DNA of 64,000 nucleotides from Dioscorea cayenensis subsp. rotundata. Taxonomy: Eukaryota > Streptophyta > Magnoliopsida > Dioscoreales > Dioscoreaceae. Made by a program: the position numbers and the translations under genes. This document shows positions 12,558-24,620 of this stretch, piece after piece. Within the stretch, counting starts at the first letter, position 1, and every line of letters starts with the position of its first letter. The stretch spans positions 2,108,001-2,172,000 of the forward strand of contig NC_052479.1 of assembly GCF_009730915.1 (NCBI RefSeq), in the 5' to 3' direction. Under the pieces are notes generated by a model, which made no database searches, was not told the origin of the DNA, and saw only the letters and a program-made list of their open reading frames with translations.

Positions 12558-13353
12558 AGCGACGACATATGTAAGATGCAATCAAAATTTTATTTTTTTA
12601 ATTAAATTAACTCTGAATTAGTGAGGTTTTGATTGAGTTCGGATCAAATATAAATTTATGTCCATTTAAATCTAATTTTGTAAATAAATTGAGATTTCCA
12701 AACCAAAAATCGGAAAATCCAACTTGTATATATAATTTATTTAATATGTTTGTTACATTATAATTATGATCAATAAATTTAAACATATATTTCTCTGACC
12801 GACTTTAAAAAAAACACCCAATATATGTACACACATGTATATAATTTTAAGTGAAGATATTCTATTCGGTTCGCTAATAAAATGACATTAATTCTCTTAC
12901 AATAAAGATGTTGATTTTTTTTTTTATATATCAAACCATTGATTACTTAACCCAAATTCTTATGTCACTAATACATGTTGGTAATTATTTAATCAGGAAA
13001 GCTCCACACTGCACAATCACAACACTAATTAATTTTACATCTAATGTAATAAATGTACCTAGAGTCATATACACATGCTTTCAAAGAAGCTCCCCATCCA
13101 AATACAATCACTGACATCATCTTTATGTTCTACAATGAAAGGTTGAGCATGGACACTGAAAAACAGGGGACCAAAATTTAGGTGGTGTCTTGATAAACTG
13201 GTCCAGACCATGTCTCAGATTTATCAACAGCTGATCAATTCAATGACAAAGACACAATAAATTTCCTTTTAAACAATAATTTATTAATAAATACATATAA
13301 TGTCACTGATATACATATAAACAAAAGAAAAGTTATAATACATGTGTAGCCAT
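12168..13353. other. Intergenic DNA with a long ATT microsatellite
   Basis: An (ATT)n run of about 62 bases at 12495-12556 is the main feature; it creates false poly-Ile and poly-Asn ORFs. The rest is AT-rich with no supported gene. The part nearest 13354 is probably 3' UTR of the bZIP gene, which reads towards it. Confidence 0.6.
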
Positions 13354-16109
13354 TTAGAAGTTGCTGCTGCTCTCACTTGCAGAGAGTGAACAGCTCTCTG
13401 ATTTAATAAAGAATGAGGCTTTGCCGATTTCTTCGGATCCAATGAGAATTTCAAAGTGATCATCTTGCATTATATCCAAGAAATCATGGGGGTTTGTTGG
13501 CAGCTGATGATCGACGGCAATGTTCGACTGTAAGTTTTGGTTATGAAAAAGTCCTGCTTCTTGTTGAGAAAGTGTGGAGAATGGTTGATTATATGGGTTG
13601 TTTTGAAATTCTCTCGTCGTATAAGTTTCCCCGTGCTTTGGCATCTCTCCTGTGGCTATCCTTAGTCTATCGACTTCTTGTTTCAGGGCTTCATTCATCG
13701 CTGCAGATACATCATGAATTATAACCACAATGGTCTGATATGTGCATGCCGAAGACAAAAAACATGAGAGACATTGTTGGAAATTGATAATACAGAAGAA
13801 CTTTTTAATTCAATGTAGCTATTCATGATTTGTCTGAATGTAATTTTTGACTGAATGATTGGCCCTTTTTCATATTACTTGCAGATAACTGAAATGTATG
13901 TTTGACATTACTCAATCATATATTGTTGTCTAATTAAGGGAAATTATTATGCCCATTCTGAAATGAACTTTCAAGATATTATTTTCTATTTTGAATATTG
14001 TGAGTAGGAAAATGGTCCTATTTCTTTCTAGTGGGTTGTTTACAATGTCAAAGTTAAAAATAGAGTAACAATAATTACCATCACATAATTGAGATTGCTG
14101 CTCCATAGCCTGTAACTGCAACCGTAGTTCCTCGTTCTCTGTTGTCAGACCACTTGTATCTCTCTAAGAAAGTACAACAACAAAGAAATCAAGGAAAGAC
14201 ACATACAGAGGAATAATAATCACTAATTCTTGACCGAGTTAAGTAAAATTCTCAGAGCCATTTAAAATATGCTTTCACTTCTCTGGTCAATAAGGTAAGA
14301 ACAAAAATAACTTCAAATACAATGTTTATCATGGAAGCAACATTTCACAACAATGGAAAACCATTTACCCAAGAAAACATGCCTCAGTATAAACCAAGAA
14401 ATACAAACCTGGAATAATGCAAGCTGTGCAGAAAGAGTTGTGGCTTCAATTTGAAGAATTTGAACTCTTCGCTGGAGTTCTGCAATGTACCGTGCCTTCC
14501 TTTCTTTTGAGCGAGCTGCAGACTGCCGGTTTGCCATTATTCTGCATACAATAATATTTAATAAACTCAATATATATACGCATAGACATAACATCAAAAC
14601 ACAAGTCTGATTCTTAGATTTCACAAACTATTATCAGCATTTCAATCAGCCATCAATCCTTGGATTAGTTGATCCATTGGTAAAACTTTTGGCTAGCAAA
14701 GCCTGGACCAAAGCTTCTTACACAAATGCTCAATGAGAAGGGTGTATACAAACAAACATTTAGCTCAAAGCTACAAACTTTGTTAGCATTTGTTTATGGT
14801 TTCAATGTTGGGTTCTACCCCATTTAGTGGGCCAGGAATAATTGGGCCTTGAGACAAAAAGCAAAAGCAATATATATATATATGACTTTTTGATGGGCTA
14901 AGAGAGAGAAAAAGAAAGCTAGAATATACTCGAAAGAACACGAGAAGAACAAGGGGTAGGTTTATGAGTTTTGGAAAGATTGGGTGGAGAGACGTTGTTG
15001 GATTTTGCTCAAATTTCAGGTGGTGAATCATTGCGAGTAGCTTTTCTCATGTACATCTGCTCTTTTTGGATACTCCAAATTTGGTGAAATCTAAGTTATT
15101 TTGGTTATTCATCTTTTGTGATAATGTCTACATTGTTGTGAGCTAAAAATACTGATTCTTGATGATGCTCCAAAAATTAGTGAAATATCGTTTGTATCAA
15201 GAGAGAAACTTTGAAATCCCATTGTTGATATAGTGAAAAGTTTTCAAAAGACCTATGAGTCCTATGGTCTTTTACCTCTCTACCAGAGTAGTTTTGCACA
15301 TTAAAATTGGTGTCTTACATTTGTGGATTGTTGTGCTTGATTAGTGTGCTTCAATGTGCTTTTATCATTAATTGATTGATTGATTGATTGGCTTTGTTAG
15401 CATTTTGCTTGAGATCCTAGTTTAGCACACAAAAAGGAAAAGTTTACAATTGTTTGTTGTTTTTTCCCCAACACAATCCAGCTAACTCACAATGCACTAA
15501 AATCTAATTACCTTGGTTAAAAGCATAAAAGCTAATTAGTCCATACCAAAAATCAACATCAAATTTCAATAAATCAGGGGAATTTTATTAACTTAGCCAC
15601 AAATTAATGAAAAATCATATATATACATGATACTTAAAATCTACCAATCACGTTAGCATTTATTTATGATTTCAATTCAAGGATGAAGAACACTCAAGAT
15701 ACACTAACAAATCAGAGAAATTATATCAACTTTACCTCAAATTACCATTATTATTTTTGCTAAAAAAAAAAATCAACATTAATCAAATTGATTCAATTAA
15801 AACAACAACCATTCAAAGCTCAATTAGGTCAAAAACTACGAATTAAACCAAAGGTTTATAAAAAAAAATGCACCTTTTGGCTCTCTTGGGATCAATGACG
15901 GCGAGTTCGGCGAGCTTATCAGCGGACATGGCCTTCTTAGGCTCAGCAATGGGGTCCGGGAACAAGGCGTCGACAGAGGAGCTATAGCGGTGCTTGGGTC
16001 TGGGGATGGCGGGGGGTCGTCGGGGTTGGGGAGGGGCATGGGTGAGGGGTGGTCGGAGACGGCGGTGGTGGGGGAGGGAGGTAGCATTGGGAGGCGGAGG
16101 AGGGAGCAT
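13354..16109 (-). CDS. Group I bZIP transcription factor (RF2b/VIP1-like)
   Basis: Exons on the minus strand: 16109-15874, 14541-14409, 14163-14079 and 13700-13354, all with GT-AG borders and consistent phases, giving 266 residues from the ATG at 16109. Residues 35-79 hold the group I lead-in (KHRYSSSVD ... DPKRAKR). The basic region has N83-x7-K91, the lysine in place of arginine that marks group I. The zipper follows with L101, L108, L115, F122, L129, L136, M143, C150, L157 and L164. The acidic, Ser-rich C-terminus ends SASESSSNF. Proteins of this group are nuclear DNA-binding dimers involved in vascular development, osmosensing and gibberellin responses. The start is uncertain: an in-frame ATG at 16241 would add 44 residues (310 in all), but that extension has no recognised motif. 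The first exon is GC-rich and proline-rich, unlike the AT-rich surroundings. Confidence 0.9.
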
Positions 16110-16429
16110 TGGGGCGAAGGAGTCGGGGGTGTATCGAGGGTCGAGTGTTCGATGAAGCCCTCGAGAAAAAATTAGGTACTTTTTTTCAGGATTAGTCGGA
16201 GGGTGCTCCGATAACTTCGCTCCGATTTGGTTCGGACCCATTGACTCAACCCCTGATATAAATATATAAATAAATAAATTTATTTTTTTTCTCTTATTTT
16301 TATATTTAATAATTATATATAATAAATTAATGGATATAACTAAATTTGTGAAAAATTATGAATGTTCAGTCTTTAATTTAATTTTATTTAAAAATAAATA
16401 TTTTAAAAATATGTATTATGATGCCAAAG

Positions 16430-16800
16430 GGGCTTTTAGAATTGATCGGTATTTGGCTTTACTTTGAAATGTATTGATGTATGATGCTCAAAAAAATTCT
16501 GAGTTCAAGTCTTGATAGATGTAATGATGTTAATAGGTTCCGGCTTGTTGGTTTGGGCTTGCAATCTAGGTGAGAGTTTAGAATTCAGCAGTATTGGTTT
16601 TACTTTGAAAGGCATTGACGTGTGATACTCAAAAGGTCTTGAGTTCAAATCTTGATAGATGCAATGGTGTTAATAGGTTCCCGGTTGTGGGTTTGAGCTT
16701 GCAATTTGAACCTCGGGTTGGGTAAAGGTTGGATGCTTAATTCTCAATCCGTGCTCATATCATTGACAACACTTATTGCATTTATCAAAAAAAAAAAAAA
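16430..16800 (+). mobile_element. SINE-like repeat, internally duplicated, with A-rich tail
   Basis: Two diverged direct copies of about 135-150 bp (from about 16445 and 16595) share GCTTTACTTTGAAA-like starts, GAGTTCAAGTCTTGATAG (resembling a pol III B box, GGTTCAANTC) and TTAATAGGTTC. The second ends in TTATTGCATTTATC followed by about 15 A residues. A relative lies at 47525-47745 with a similar tail. This is consistent with a tRNA-derived SINE; the A box is unclear. Confidence 0.5.
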
Positions 16801-16924
16801 TTGTTTTGGCTTTTATTTAATTTTTGTAGGTGTTTTTTTTTGTAGGCTTTTTTTAAAAATATTATAAAAAAAATGTTTACCAAAATACGCATGTTTTGGA
16901 TTATTTGCAAAAATACACACGTTT

Positions 16925-17125
16925 GGGGAAAACGGGAAAACTTTTCCCGTTTTCCAACTTTTTTAATTTTTTTTAAATATAGAAAACGGGAGAGTTTCTC
17001 TTGTTTTCTATTTTTTTAATTAAAAAATTTTGAAAATGGAGAATTTCTCCTGTTTTCTTGATATTTTGTATTTTTTTTAATAAAAAAATTAGAAAGCGAG
17101 AGATTAACTCCCATTTTCCTTTTTG
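16925..17125. repeat. Row of four short hairpin repeats
   Basis: Four diverged units about 55-60 bp apart each contain a small palindrome of the type GAAAACGGGA..TCTCCCGTTTTC: near 16930-16957, 16982-17010, 17034-17062 and 17092-17120. T-rich spacers separate them. It may be the inside of an unrecognised element. Confidence 0.6.
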
Positions 17126-17340
17126 TTTTTTTTAAGTTAACAGTTGCATGCTACACCGTTAAGATTTAAACAAATTCTTTTTTATATAATTAATTTTTTA
17201 ATTAAAAAATAATTGCTGAGATATGTATATATATTTTTAACGTTTTATTTTTTTTTTAAAAAAAAACTACGAATCTCGAAGAATATTAGAAATAAAATAA
17301 TCAAATTTGTACTAGTAAAAATTATTACGAGAAGTAGTTA

Positions 17341-18505
17341 AGGGCTATTTGTTTGCAAGGAATGGAATTGAGGAGGAATTCAATAGGAATGAGAATAAGG
17401 GGGAATGGATTAGAAATGGAAAAAAACTGTATTTTGTTCGAGGGTATGAGAGAGTAATTCATTGGGAATGGGAGAAGTAAAAAGAAGAAATATATGAGAA
17501 ATGTCTTTTATGCACTTAATATATTAAATAAGTGTATAATTTAAATAAATAAGTGAATATTAAATAAATAAGTGTATTAACCAATAATATTATTTTATTT
17601 ATAATAACTTATCAATTTTTGTTATAATTTAATTTTTTTTATTTTTATAATTATTATTAAAAAATTGAAAAAATTATTTTCTCCTCCCCACTCTCGCCCA
17701 CTCCAAACCCACGGTTTTTTCCTTGTGATCATGCCCTCCCACCAAATCCAATCTCAGCCGCCCATCGCGGCGGGATGCACGCAAGATCTCCGGTCGTTCT
17801 ATCGTCACCCCAATCAACAAAATCCTATCCATCCTCACCGCTTTCAAGAACAAGCTCCACCTCGCATCATTCCCGAAACAGTGATGCCAACGACTGCGGA
17901 AACACTGGCTTGCCGCCACCACCCTCTGTTGTGACCTTTCCCCTACGCTCTTCTTTACCTTCCTCACTCCGATCTCATCACCGCCACTACCGTCGACGCG
18001 CTCGTCAAGGCTCTCAAACCCTAAGCATTCGGTACAGAACCTGAACCCACCACTAGCTCCCGAGGGCCTGGGATTCAATCAGAACCATTGGTTTCGGCGT
18101 GGGTCCAATGGCGAAGTAGGCAACCACATGATGGGGCTTAGGAATCTTTCCGACGAGCTCGTGGAGGCTGGCGGCATCGGACGGGATGGTGCATGGACGG
18201 CGGCCGGCAGATAACTTTCTCTCACAGACCGAATGAAGAAGATGACGGTGGTTTCTCTTACAGACCAACGGAGAAAGATAAAACTTGGATAGAAAACAAT
18301 TAAAATCAAGGGTAAAATAGTTATTTCAAATACTGAATTGGGCAATCCTTAAGAAATTTGGATGAATCCCGATCAGACTTCTACCCTCATCTCATTCCTT
18401 AGAGAATCCTTCCCCATTCCTAAGCCTGCCAACCAAACAAAGGATTGGGCCCATTCCCAATCCATTCCCAGTCCAATCCTTGCAAACAAACAACCCCTAG
18501 TAAAA
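17341..18505. mobile_element. Terminal-inverted-repeat element with GC-rich captured sequence
   Basis: The left end carries GGGCTATTTGTTTGCAAGG then AATGGAATTG, and the reverse complement of the right end reads GGGGTTGTTTGTTTGCAAGG then ATTGG. Inner words such as GGAATGGA/TCCATTCC also pair. Target duplications are unclear (TTA-like at left, AGT at right). The middle, about 17685-18270, is GC-rich and codon-like in contrast to its surroundings. Reading it in pieces gives peptides such as SIVTPINKILSILTAFKNK and GLRNLSDELVEAGG broken by stops and frame changes, so it is probably a captured, decayed host gene fragment. I cannot name the source gene. Confidence 0.6.
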
Positions 18506-20810
18506 AGGTTAGTAATTAGGACATTCAAACTTACACCTATATGTAATTACTATAAAGTAGGTCGGTCAAACCTGCACCGGTTAGTAATTAGCATAAAATA
18601 GGTTGGTCAAAGTTGCACTGGTAATTAATTAGTACAAAATAGGATGATCAAACCTGCACCGGTAAGTACTTAGTACAAAGTAGGACTGTCAAACCTCCAC
18701 TGGTCAGTAATTAGCACAAAATAAGTCGGTCAAACCTGTACCCGTCAGTAATTAGCACAAAGTAGGACGGTCAAACCTGCACCGGTTAGTAATTACCACA
18801 AAATAGGACGGTCAAACCTGCACTAGTCAGTACTTAGCACAAAGTAGATTGGTTAAACCTGCACCGGTCAATAATTAGTACAAAGTAGGTCAGTCAAATA
18901 TTCACTGGTCAGTAATTAGTAGAAAGTAATTTGATCAAACTTGCACCCGTAATTAATTAGGAAAAAGTAGGGCGGTCAAACCTGCACCGGTCAGTAATTA
19001 TCATAATGTATGTCGGTCAAACTTACACCGGTTAGTAATTAGTTCAAAGTAGGTCAGTCAAACCTGTATCGATCAGTAATTAGCACAAAGTAGGACGGTC
19101 AAACTTATACCGGTCAGCAATTAGTATAAAGTAGGTCCGTCAAATCTGCACCGGTCAATAATTAACACAAAGTAGGATGGTCAAACCTACATCCGTCATT
19201 ACTTAGCACAAAGTAGGTTGATCAAACCTGCACCGGTCAGTAATTAGCTCAAACTAGGACGATCAAACCTCCACCGGTTAGTAATTACCACCAAATAGGA
19301 TGGTAAAACCTGCACTGATCAATACTTAGCAAAATATAGGTTGGTCAAACCTGCACCAGTCAGTAATTAGTACAAAATAGGTCGATTAAATCTGCACCGG
19401 TTAGTAATTAGTACAAAGTAGGTCAGTCTAATCTTCACCAGTCAGTAATTAGTCCAAATTAGTTTGGTCAAACTTGCACCGGTAATTAATTAGGACAAAA
19501 TAGGATGGTCAAACCTGCACTGATCAGTAATTAGTACAAAGTAGGTTGGTAAAACCTGCACCGGTCAGTAATTAGCACAATGTAGGTCGGTTAAACCTGT
19601 ACCAATCAGTAATTAGTTCAAAGTTGGTCGGTTAAACCTGCGCCGATCAGCAATTAGTACAAAGTAGGACAGTCAAACTTGCATCGGTCAGTAATTAGTA
19701 CGAAGTAGGTCAGTCAAACCTTCACCGATCAGTAATTAGTACAAAGTGGGTCGGTCAAACCTGCACCGATTAGTAATTAGGACAAGTCAAACTTGCATCG
19801 GTAATTAATTGGGACAAAGTAGGATGGTTAAAGCTGCATCGATCAGTAATTAGCACAAATTAGGTCTATCAAATCTGCACCCGTCAGTAATTAGTACAAA
19901 TTAAACCTGTCAAACCTGCACTGGTTAGTGATTAGCACAAAGTACACTGGTCAAACCTGCACCGCTCAGTGATTAACACAAAGTACACTGGTCAAACCTG
20001 CACCGCTCAGTGATTAGCAAAGTCAGACGGTCAAACTGCACCGGTTAGTAATTAGTATAAAGTAGGTTGGTTAAACTTGCACCGGTCAGTACGTAGTACA
20101 AAGTAGGATGGTCAGAATTGCATTGGTTGGTACTTAGTACAAACTAGGACTGTCAAACTTGCACCGGTCAGAAATTAATGCAAAGTAGGTCGGTCAAACC
20201 TGAACCGGTTAGTAATTAGGGTATGTCAAACTTGCATCAGTAATTAATTAGGACAAAGTAGGATGGTCAAAGCTGCACCGGTCAGTAATTAGCACAAATT
20301 AGGTCGGTTAAACCTACACCAGTCAATAATTAATACAAAGTAAACCGGTCAAACCTGCACTGGTCAGTGATTAGCATAAAGTACGCCGGTCAAACCTGCA
20401 CCGCTCAATGATTAATATAAAGTAGGACAGTCAAATCTGCACCGGTCAATACTTAGCATAAAGTAGGTTGGTCAAATCTGCATCGGTCAGTAATAAGTAC
20501 AAAGTTGGTTGGTTAAACTTGCACCAGTCAGTACTTAGTACAAAGTAGGATGGTCAAAATTGCATTGGTTGGTACTTAGTAGAAACTTGGTCAGTCAAAC
20601 TTGCATCGGTCAGTAATTAACACAAAGTAGGTCGGTCAAACTTGCACCCGTCAATAATTAGTACAAAGTAGGTCGGTTAAGACTGCACGGGTCATTAATT
20701 AACATAAATTAGGACCGTGAAATCTGCACCGGTTTGTAATTGTACAAAGTAGGACGGTCAAACCGCCACCAGTCAGTAATTAGGATGGTCAAACCTGCTA
20801 TGACCATTAG
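18506..20810. repeat. 41-bp minisatellite, about 55 copies, with higher-order structure
   Basis: The unit is about 41 bp and consists of TAATTAGCACAAAGTAGG plus GGTCAAACCTGCACCGGTCA with junction bases; copies differ by roughly 5-25%. Some units are shortened (for example near 19781 and 20215). The same set of variants recurs: the shortened unit with GTCAAACTTGCATC occurs at 19786 and 20225, and the variant with AATTGCATTGGTTGG at 20112 and 20555. This gives a higher-order period of about 440 bp (about 11 units). Most units carry GGTCAA, the complement of the W-box core TTGACC, and ACCGGT. There is no ORF across the array. It begins at the right end of the element at 17341 and ends just before the Mutator transposase remnant. 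Confidence 0.95.
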
Positions 20811-20929
20811 TAGCCCATTTTCACTCTTGCTCACTATTTACTCTCTTTCAACTCGCTCACCCGTACTTCTTCTTTTTGTCTTCAACAATGGTATAGACTT
20901 CACTTGTTTTGGTTTACTATAATGGTTCA

Positions 20930-21911
20930 ATCACTGACATAATTATATTTTTCGTCGAAGGATCAATCATATTTTTATGTCGAAGACGATATCTCTTATG
21001 AAAATTTAAAGAGGTATATTGAAGAAAGCATTGAGACTGCTGACAACTAAGGAGTTTCATGTATTAAATACAGGCTCTCAATTTCTTCAGGATCTGGTAA
21101 GATTTGCTATCGGTCATTCAAATTGCATAATGACCGAGATGTTTGGATGATATTCAACAACCTCAAAAGAAATCTAGATATTGTCATTATTGAATTGTAC
21201 GTGGAGTTTAGCACTGTAACTTTCGAGGTTACTCCTTCCCAACAACAAACCACCATAGATGACCAAGTTCAACGCAATATGGGACGGGAGAGGATTTCAT
21301 CACCATGCCAAATTAATAAACCTAAAAGGCTCTCTACGGAGTGGAGGACATAAGATGATCCACCACCCAATATTGATTTTACTAATTCACAACATCTACA
21401 AGGTGAAACGAGTTCTTTTCATGATACTCATGAAACCGAATTCAGTCGGTATGGGCGATCCAGTGGAGACGATGAGGATGACGTCACTGACAGCTTTGGG
21501 GAGAACACTGAAGCAAGTGTTGATAACATTTACTTAGAAGAATGTAATCTCAAGAACATTCCTATGCTCGGCCATAATTTCACGATGGCACCAATAGAGC
21601 CTCCAGCACATATGCTAATCCTTGATTTGGAAGCAATATTCGCACAAGAATTCCATAAGTACCCTTTATTGTATACCGACACATTAAGCAGAGCAACGAC
21701 AAATGGAGATCTGCATGTAGGCATGAGGTTTCGAGGCAAAGATGATGCTATGACCGTAATTAAGCATTACTACTTACTTAAATCTATCGAATACAAAGTT
21801 ATCGAGTCCGATCTGACTAGATACTCCCTAAATGCAAGTCATATGGCGATGGATGTAATTGGAGGGTTCGCGCATCCTACATCAAGAGAAAACAGCTTTG
21901 TTAAATTATAA
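20930..21911 (+). pseudogene. Mutator-like (MULE) transposase, N-terminal part, broken
   Basis: Frames around 20990-21355 read YENLKRYIEESIETADN, a stop, then KYRLSIS and LHNDRDVWMIFNNLKRNLDI, which follow the usual N-terminal domain of MuDR-type transposases. After a linker, 21564-21911 contains LHVGMRFRGKDDAMTVIKHY then EYKVIESDLTRYSL, the MuDR DNA-binding domain (DBD_Tnp_Mut type) that precedes the zinc knuckle and catalytic core. The DDE core is absent; downstream DNA (to 22080) holds only short residual frames. Stops and frameshifts mean it cannot make an active transposase. Ends and target duplications of the parent element were not found. The PMD gene remnant at 22147-23990 faces it. 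Confidence 0.75.
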
Positions 21912-22146
21912 AGTACACTGGGCCTCAAACGTGTGCATCAACAATGATCTCGTAGGATCATTCGAAGCTGGATTCAAACATGATTTGTCGCCATATACAA
22001 GTACTAGTCCAACAACAGCTAAGCATCAATGTATCGGTTTTAATAGTGGAGATCAAGAATCGATACGGATACACACCGACATATAGGAAAGTATGGACAG
22101 CTAAGAAAAATAACAACTAATACAAGAGTCTATTCTACCGTCTACG

Positions 22147-23990
22147 CTACCACCTCTCAGTAAAATATCGAGGTGGATGGATATTTCTATTAGGCAGTCC
22201 CCATGGCCTAGGTCTTCGTGCTTGCTCGGCTGGTGGGTCGTCATTAGATGATTCGTCCGAATCATATATTACTGAGGCTGGAGTGTTCAGGTTCCCAGCA
22301 AAGCACGAAGAGTTTGGAGGTAATTCCCAGTCTTGTTGCTGAAATGGAGTTGAACAACTAGATTGTCTGTATTCCATAGGTGGATGAGGTTGATACTCAA
22401 ATAAATTCCGCACAAAGTCCATCCTGAAATCAACCGAGTATCTGCTGGGCTCAACTGGAGGAAATCCATGGAGATGAGATGATCGAGTAACGTTGATATC
22501 ATTTGATAAGTGAAATGTTTGGTACCCTTTGTGATGTGGTTGTCAAGGAATATGTGCCTTGTCGTGTTTGGCCAGAGAACTATGCCGCTGACGTCTTCGT
22601 AAAGGAGGACTCGGTGGTGGCACATCTACAACTACTGTTGGAAACGCTTTGAGAGGCGTTGGAAGAGTGTTTCCTTTCGTAAGAGGATCTAACAGGTCCT
22701 AATCTTTTGACAAAAATAGTATGGTGTTAGCAGTATACCATTTATAATATTCCACCGACATTGCGTTATTCCCGGCAGGAACATGGAGGCTGAGGCAACG
22801 TGATGCTCTATCTCTCCAATATCCAATCCATCTTCTGTGTACCAATACCCAATCTATGTCAATTCTGCTACGAAGATCATGATTTTGGGTCGGTCCAATG
22901 CAAATTGGATAGAGAAGATCACCTTGGGTGAAGCCAAATTGTCTTGTCAGTCGATCTGTTTGGTGCCACTCAACAACTTCGAAGCAAATCAATGATGTAA
23001 ACATAGTCTATAAAGGTCTGTTCGTAAAAATATCGTGTGACACTTGTACATTTATCTCGTTCGCATCATAAGGCCACCATATGAACTGTTAAAAATTGTT
23101 TACCAAATAATCAACGATTATTAATACCTAAAATATGTGCATGAATTATCAATTTTTTTAATAGCATTGCCTGTTGCATCTCTAAGATATCTAGTAACTA
23201 CCTATATACCTTCACATTGTGCTTGTTGCTATGGCTATCATCATCCACTTCAATGTGCGCCCACCTAAAAAATGAGAATGAATTATAATTTCAATGCATT
23301 ATAATTGAGTGTAAAATGAATCATCAATTTAATTTGTTCTCACCTACGTGTCAGAAGAAAGGATACGATAGCACGGGTTTGAGGGGATATACTTGAAATC
23401 CCGTACAGGGTTGCGAGACATGCTGAACCCCAACTGTATCTTCCTGCTTCTGTAAAATCTCTCATAAGTGGTAACCACTTCAGATGAACCCTGTTCTGAG
23501 AAATATTCGGCATGAGAACACAATCGATAAGCCTTAGGATATATGCACGTGCATAACATTCTATCTCTCATTGACCTATATCGTATGACAACATGCCAAA
23601 TATTTCCTTAAGCCACGTTAGAGTTATACTCTGACCTTTCCTTTGATCCGCCGATGGGACCACTCCGAGCAACTCCACATAGACAACACTTCTTAAGCCG
23701 GAAGTCTACCCGATGACTTTGTGGCCGTTAATGGGTAAGCCCAGTAATAGCGCCACATCTTCCAATGTGATTGTTGTTTCACCGCATATAAGGTGGAAAG
23801 TGTGTGTTTCAGTCTGTCATCTCTCTACTAATGTGCTTACAAGAGCGGTATTAATTCGGAAATTAAGAATTTGAGCCACATGATAAAACCCAACTTCTCT
23901 TAAAAAGCCTATGATTTCTGGAGGAGGCTCTACAAAAGACACATGTCTACACCTTAAAATCCAACCAGGATGTAAGAAGTTAGAAATTAA
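22147..23990 (-). pseudogene. Plant mobile domain (PMD) / MAIN-like gene, broken
   Basis: Reading the minus strand from 23990: FVEPPPEIIGFLREVGFYHV, then ALVSTLVER, a TGA stop where tryptophan is expected, QTETHTFHLICGETTITLED and VALLLGLPING are the hallmark N-terminal motifs of the plant mobile domain. Further on, WAHIEVDDDSHSNKH (about 23266-23220), FIWWPYDANEI (about 23090-23055) and ICFEVVEWHQTDRLTRQFGF (about 22990-22930) match the second half. The last part (22625-22147) is an acidic, Pro-rich tail. PMD proteins occur in transposons, including MULEs, and in the domesticated MAIN/MAIL genes. The in-frame stop, gaps and frame changes show decay. It is probably transposon cargo linked to the neighbouring MULE remnant. 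Confidence 0.8.
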
Positions 23991-23999
23991 TCAATTTCA

Positions 24000-24620
24000 T
24001 AATAAATGGAAAAATAAAATAGGTTGACTTGAAAAAAATATAAGATATGAACAAATCATAAATCCAAACATATATATGTCATTGAAAAATTAAATATGAT
24101 TGCACACTAAACCATAAACATCGGTGTGTTATTTATATAATACATCATCTATCTAACCTAATAATATAATTATGAATATGATTAATAATTATGACATAAT
24201 ACAATTATTAATATAAACTAATGACTTAATACAATTTTTAATAAAAAAATTAACCTAATAATATACTAGGTTATCTAAATAAACATGCTTCGGCTATAAT
24301 ATAACAATTGTTAATACAATAACTAATTATGATATAATATAATTATTCATAAAAACTAATGTCATAATACAATTATTAATAAACATTTACCTAAAAATAT
24401 ATAGAGTTATCTAATTAAACATGATTGGGGCGCTACTAAGATAACTATTAATACGATTAATAATTATGACATAATACAATTATTAATATAAAATAATGAC
24501 TTAATACAATTATTAATAAAAAATAACCTAATAATATAATAGGTTATCTAAATAAACATGCTTCGGCCATAATAACTTTCAATATTGAAATTAATTAATT
24601 AAGTAATTAGTCCATTACCT
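24000..24620. repeat. AT-rich tandem repeat of about 137 bp
   Basis: GGTTATCTAAATAAACATG-type words recur at about 24269, 24406 and 24542 (spacing 137 and 136), each within CTAATAATATA and ACAATTATTAATA context. Roughly three and a half to four units are visible; the first is degenerate. Confidence 0.75.

Noticed and set aside
12393..12585. Poly-Ile and poly-Asn ORFs
   Set aside because: Both are readings of the ATT microsatellite in two frames.
15836..16175. Proline-rich and glycine-rich ORFs in other frames over the first bZIP exon
   Set aside because: Shadow frames of a GC-rich exon; only the frame ending DPKRAKR joins the bZIP domain.
17674..18345. Several 70-134-aa ORFs on both strands
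   Set aside because: They lie in the GC-rich captured block, overlap each other in all frames and none keeps a single recognisable family.
18506..20810. CRISPR-like array
   Set aside because: Units are head-to-tail 41-mers with no unique spacers, in a plant genome; it is a minisatellite.
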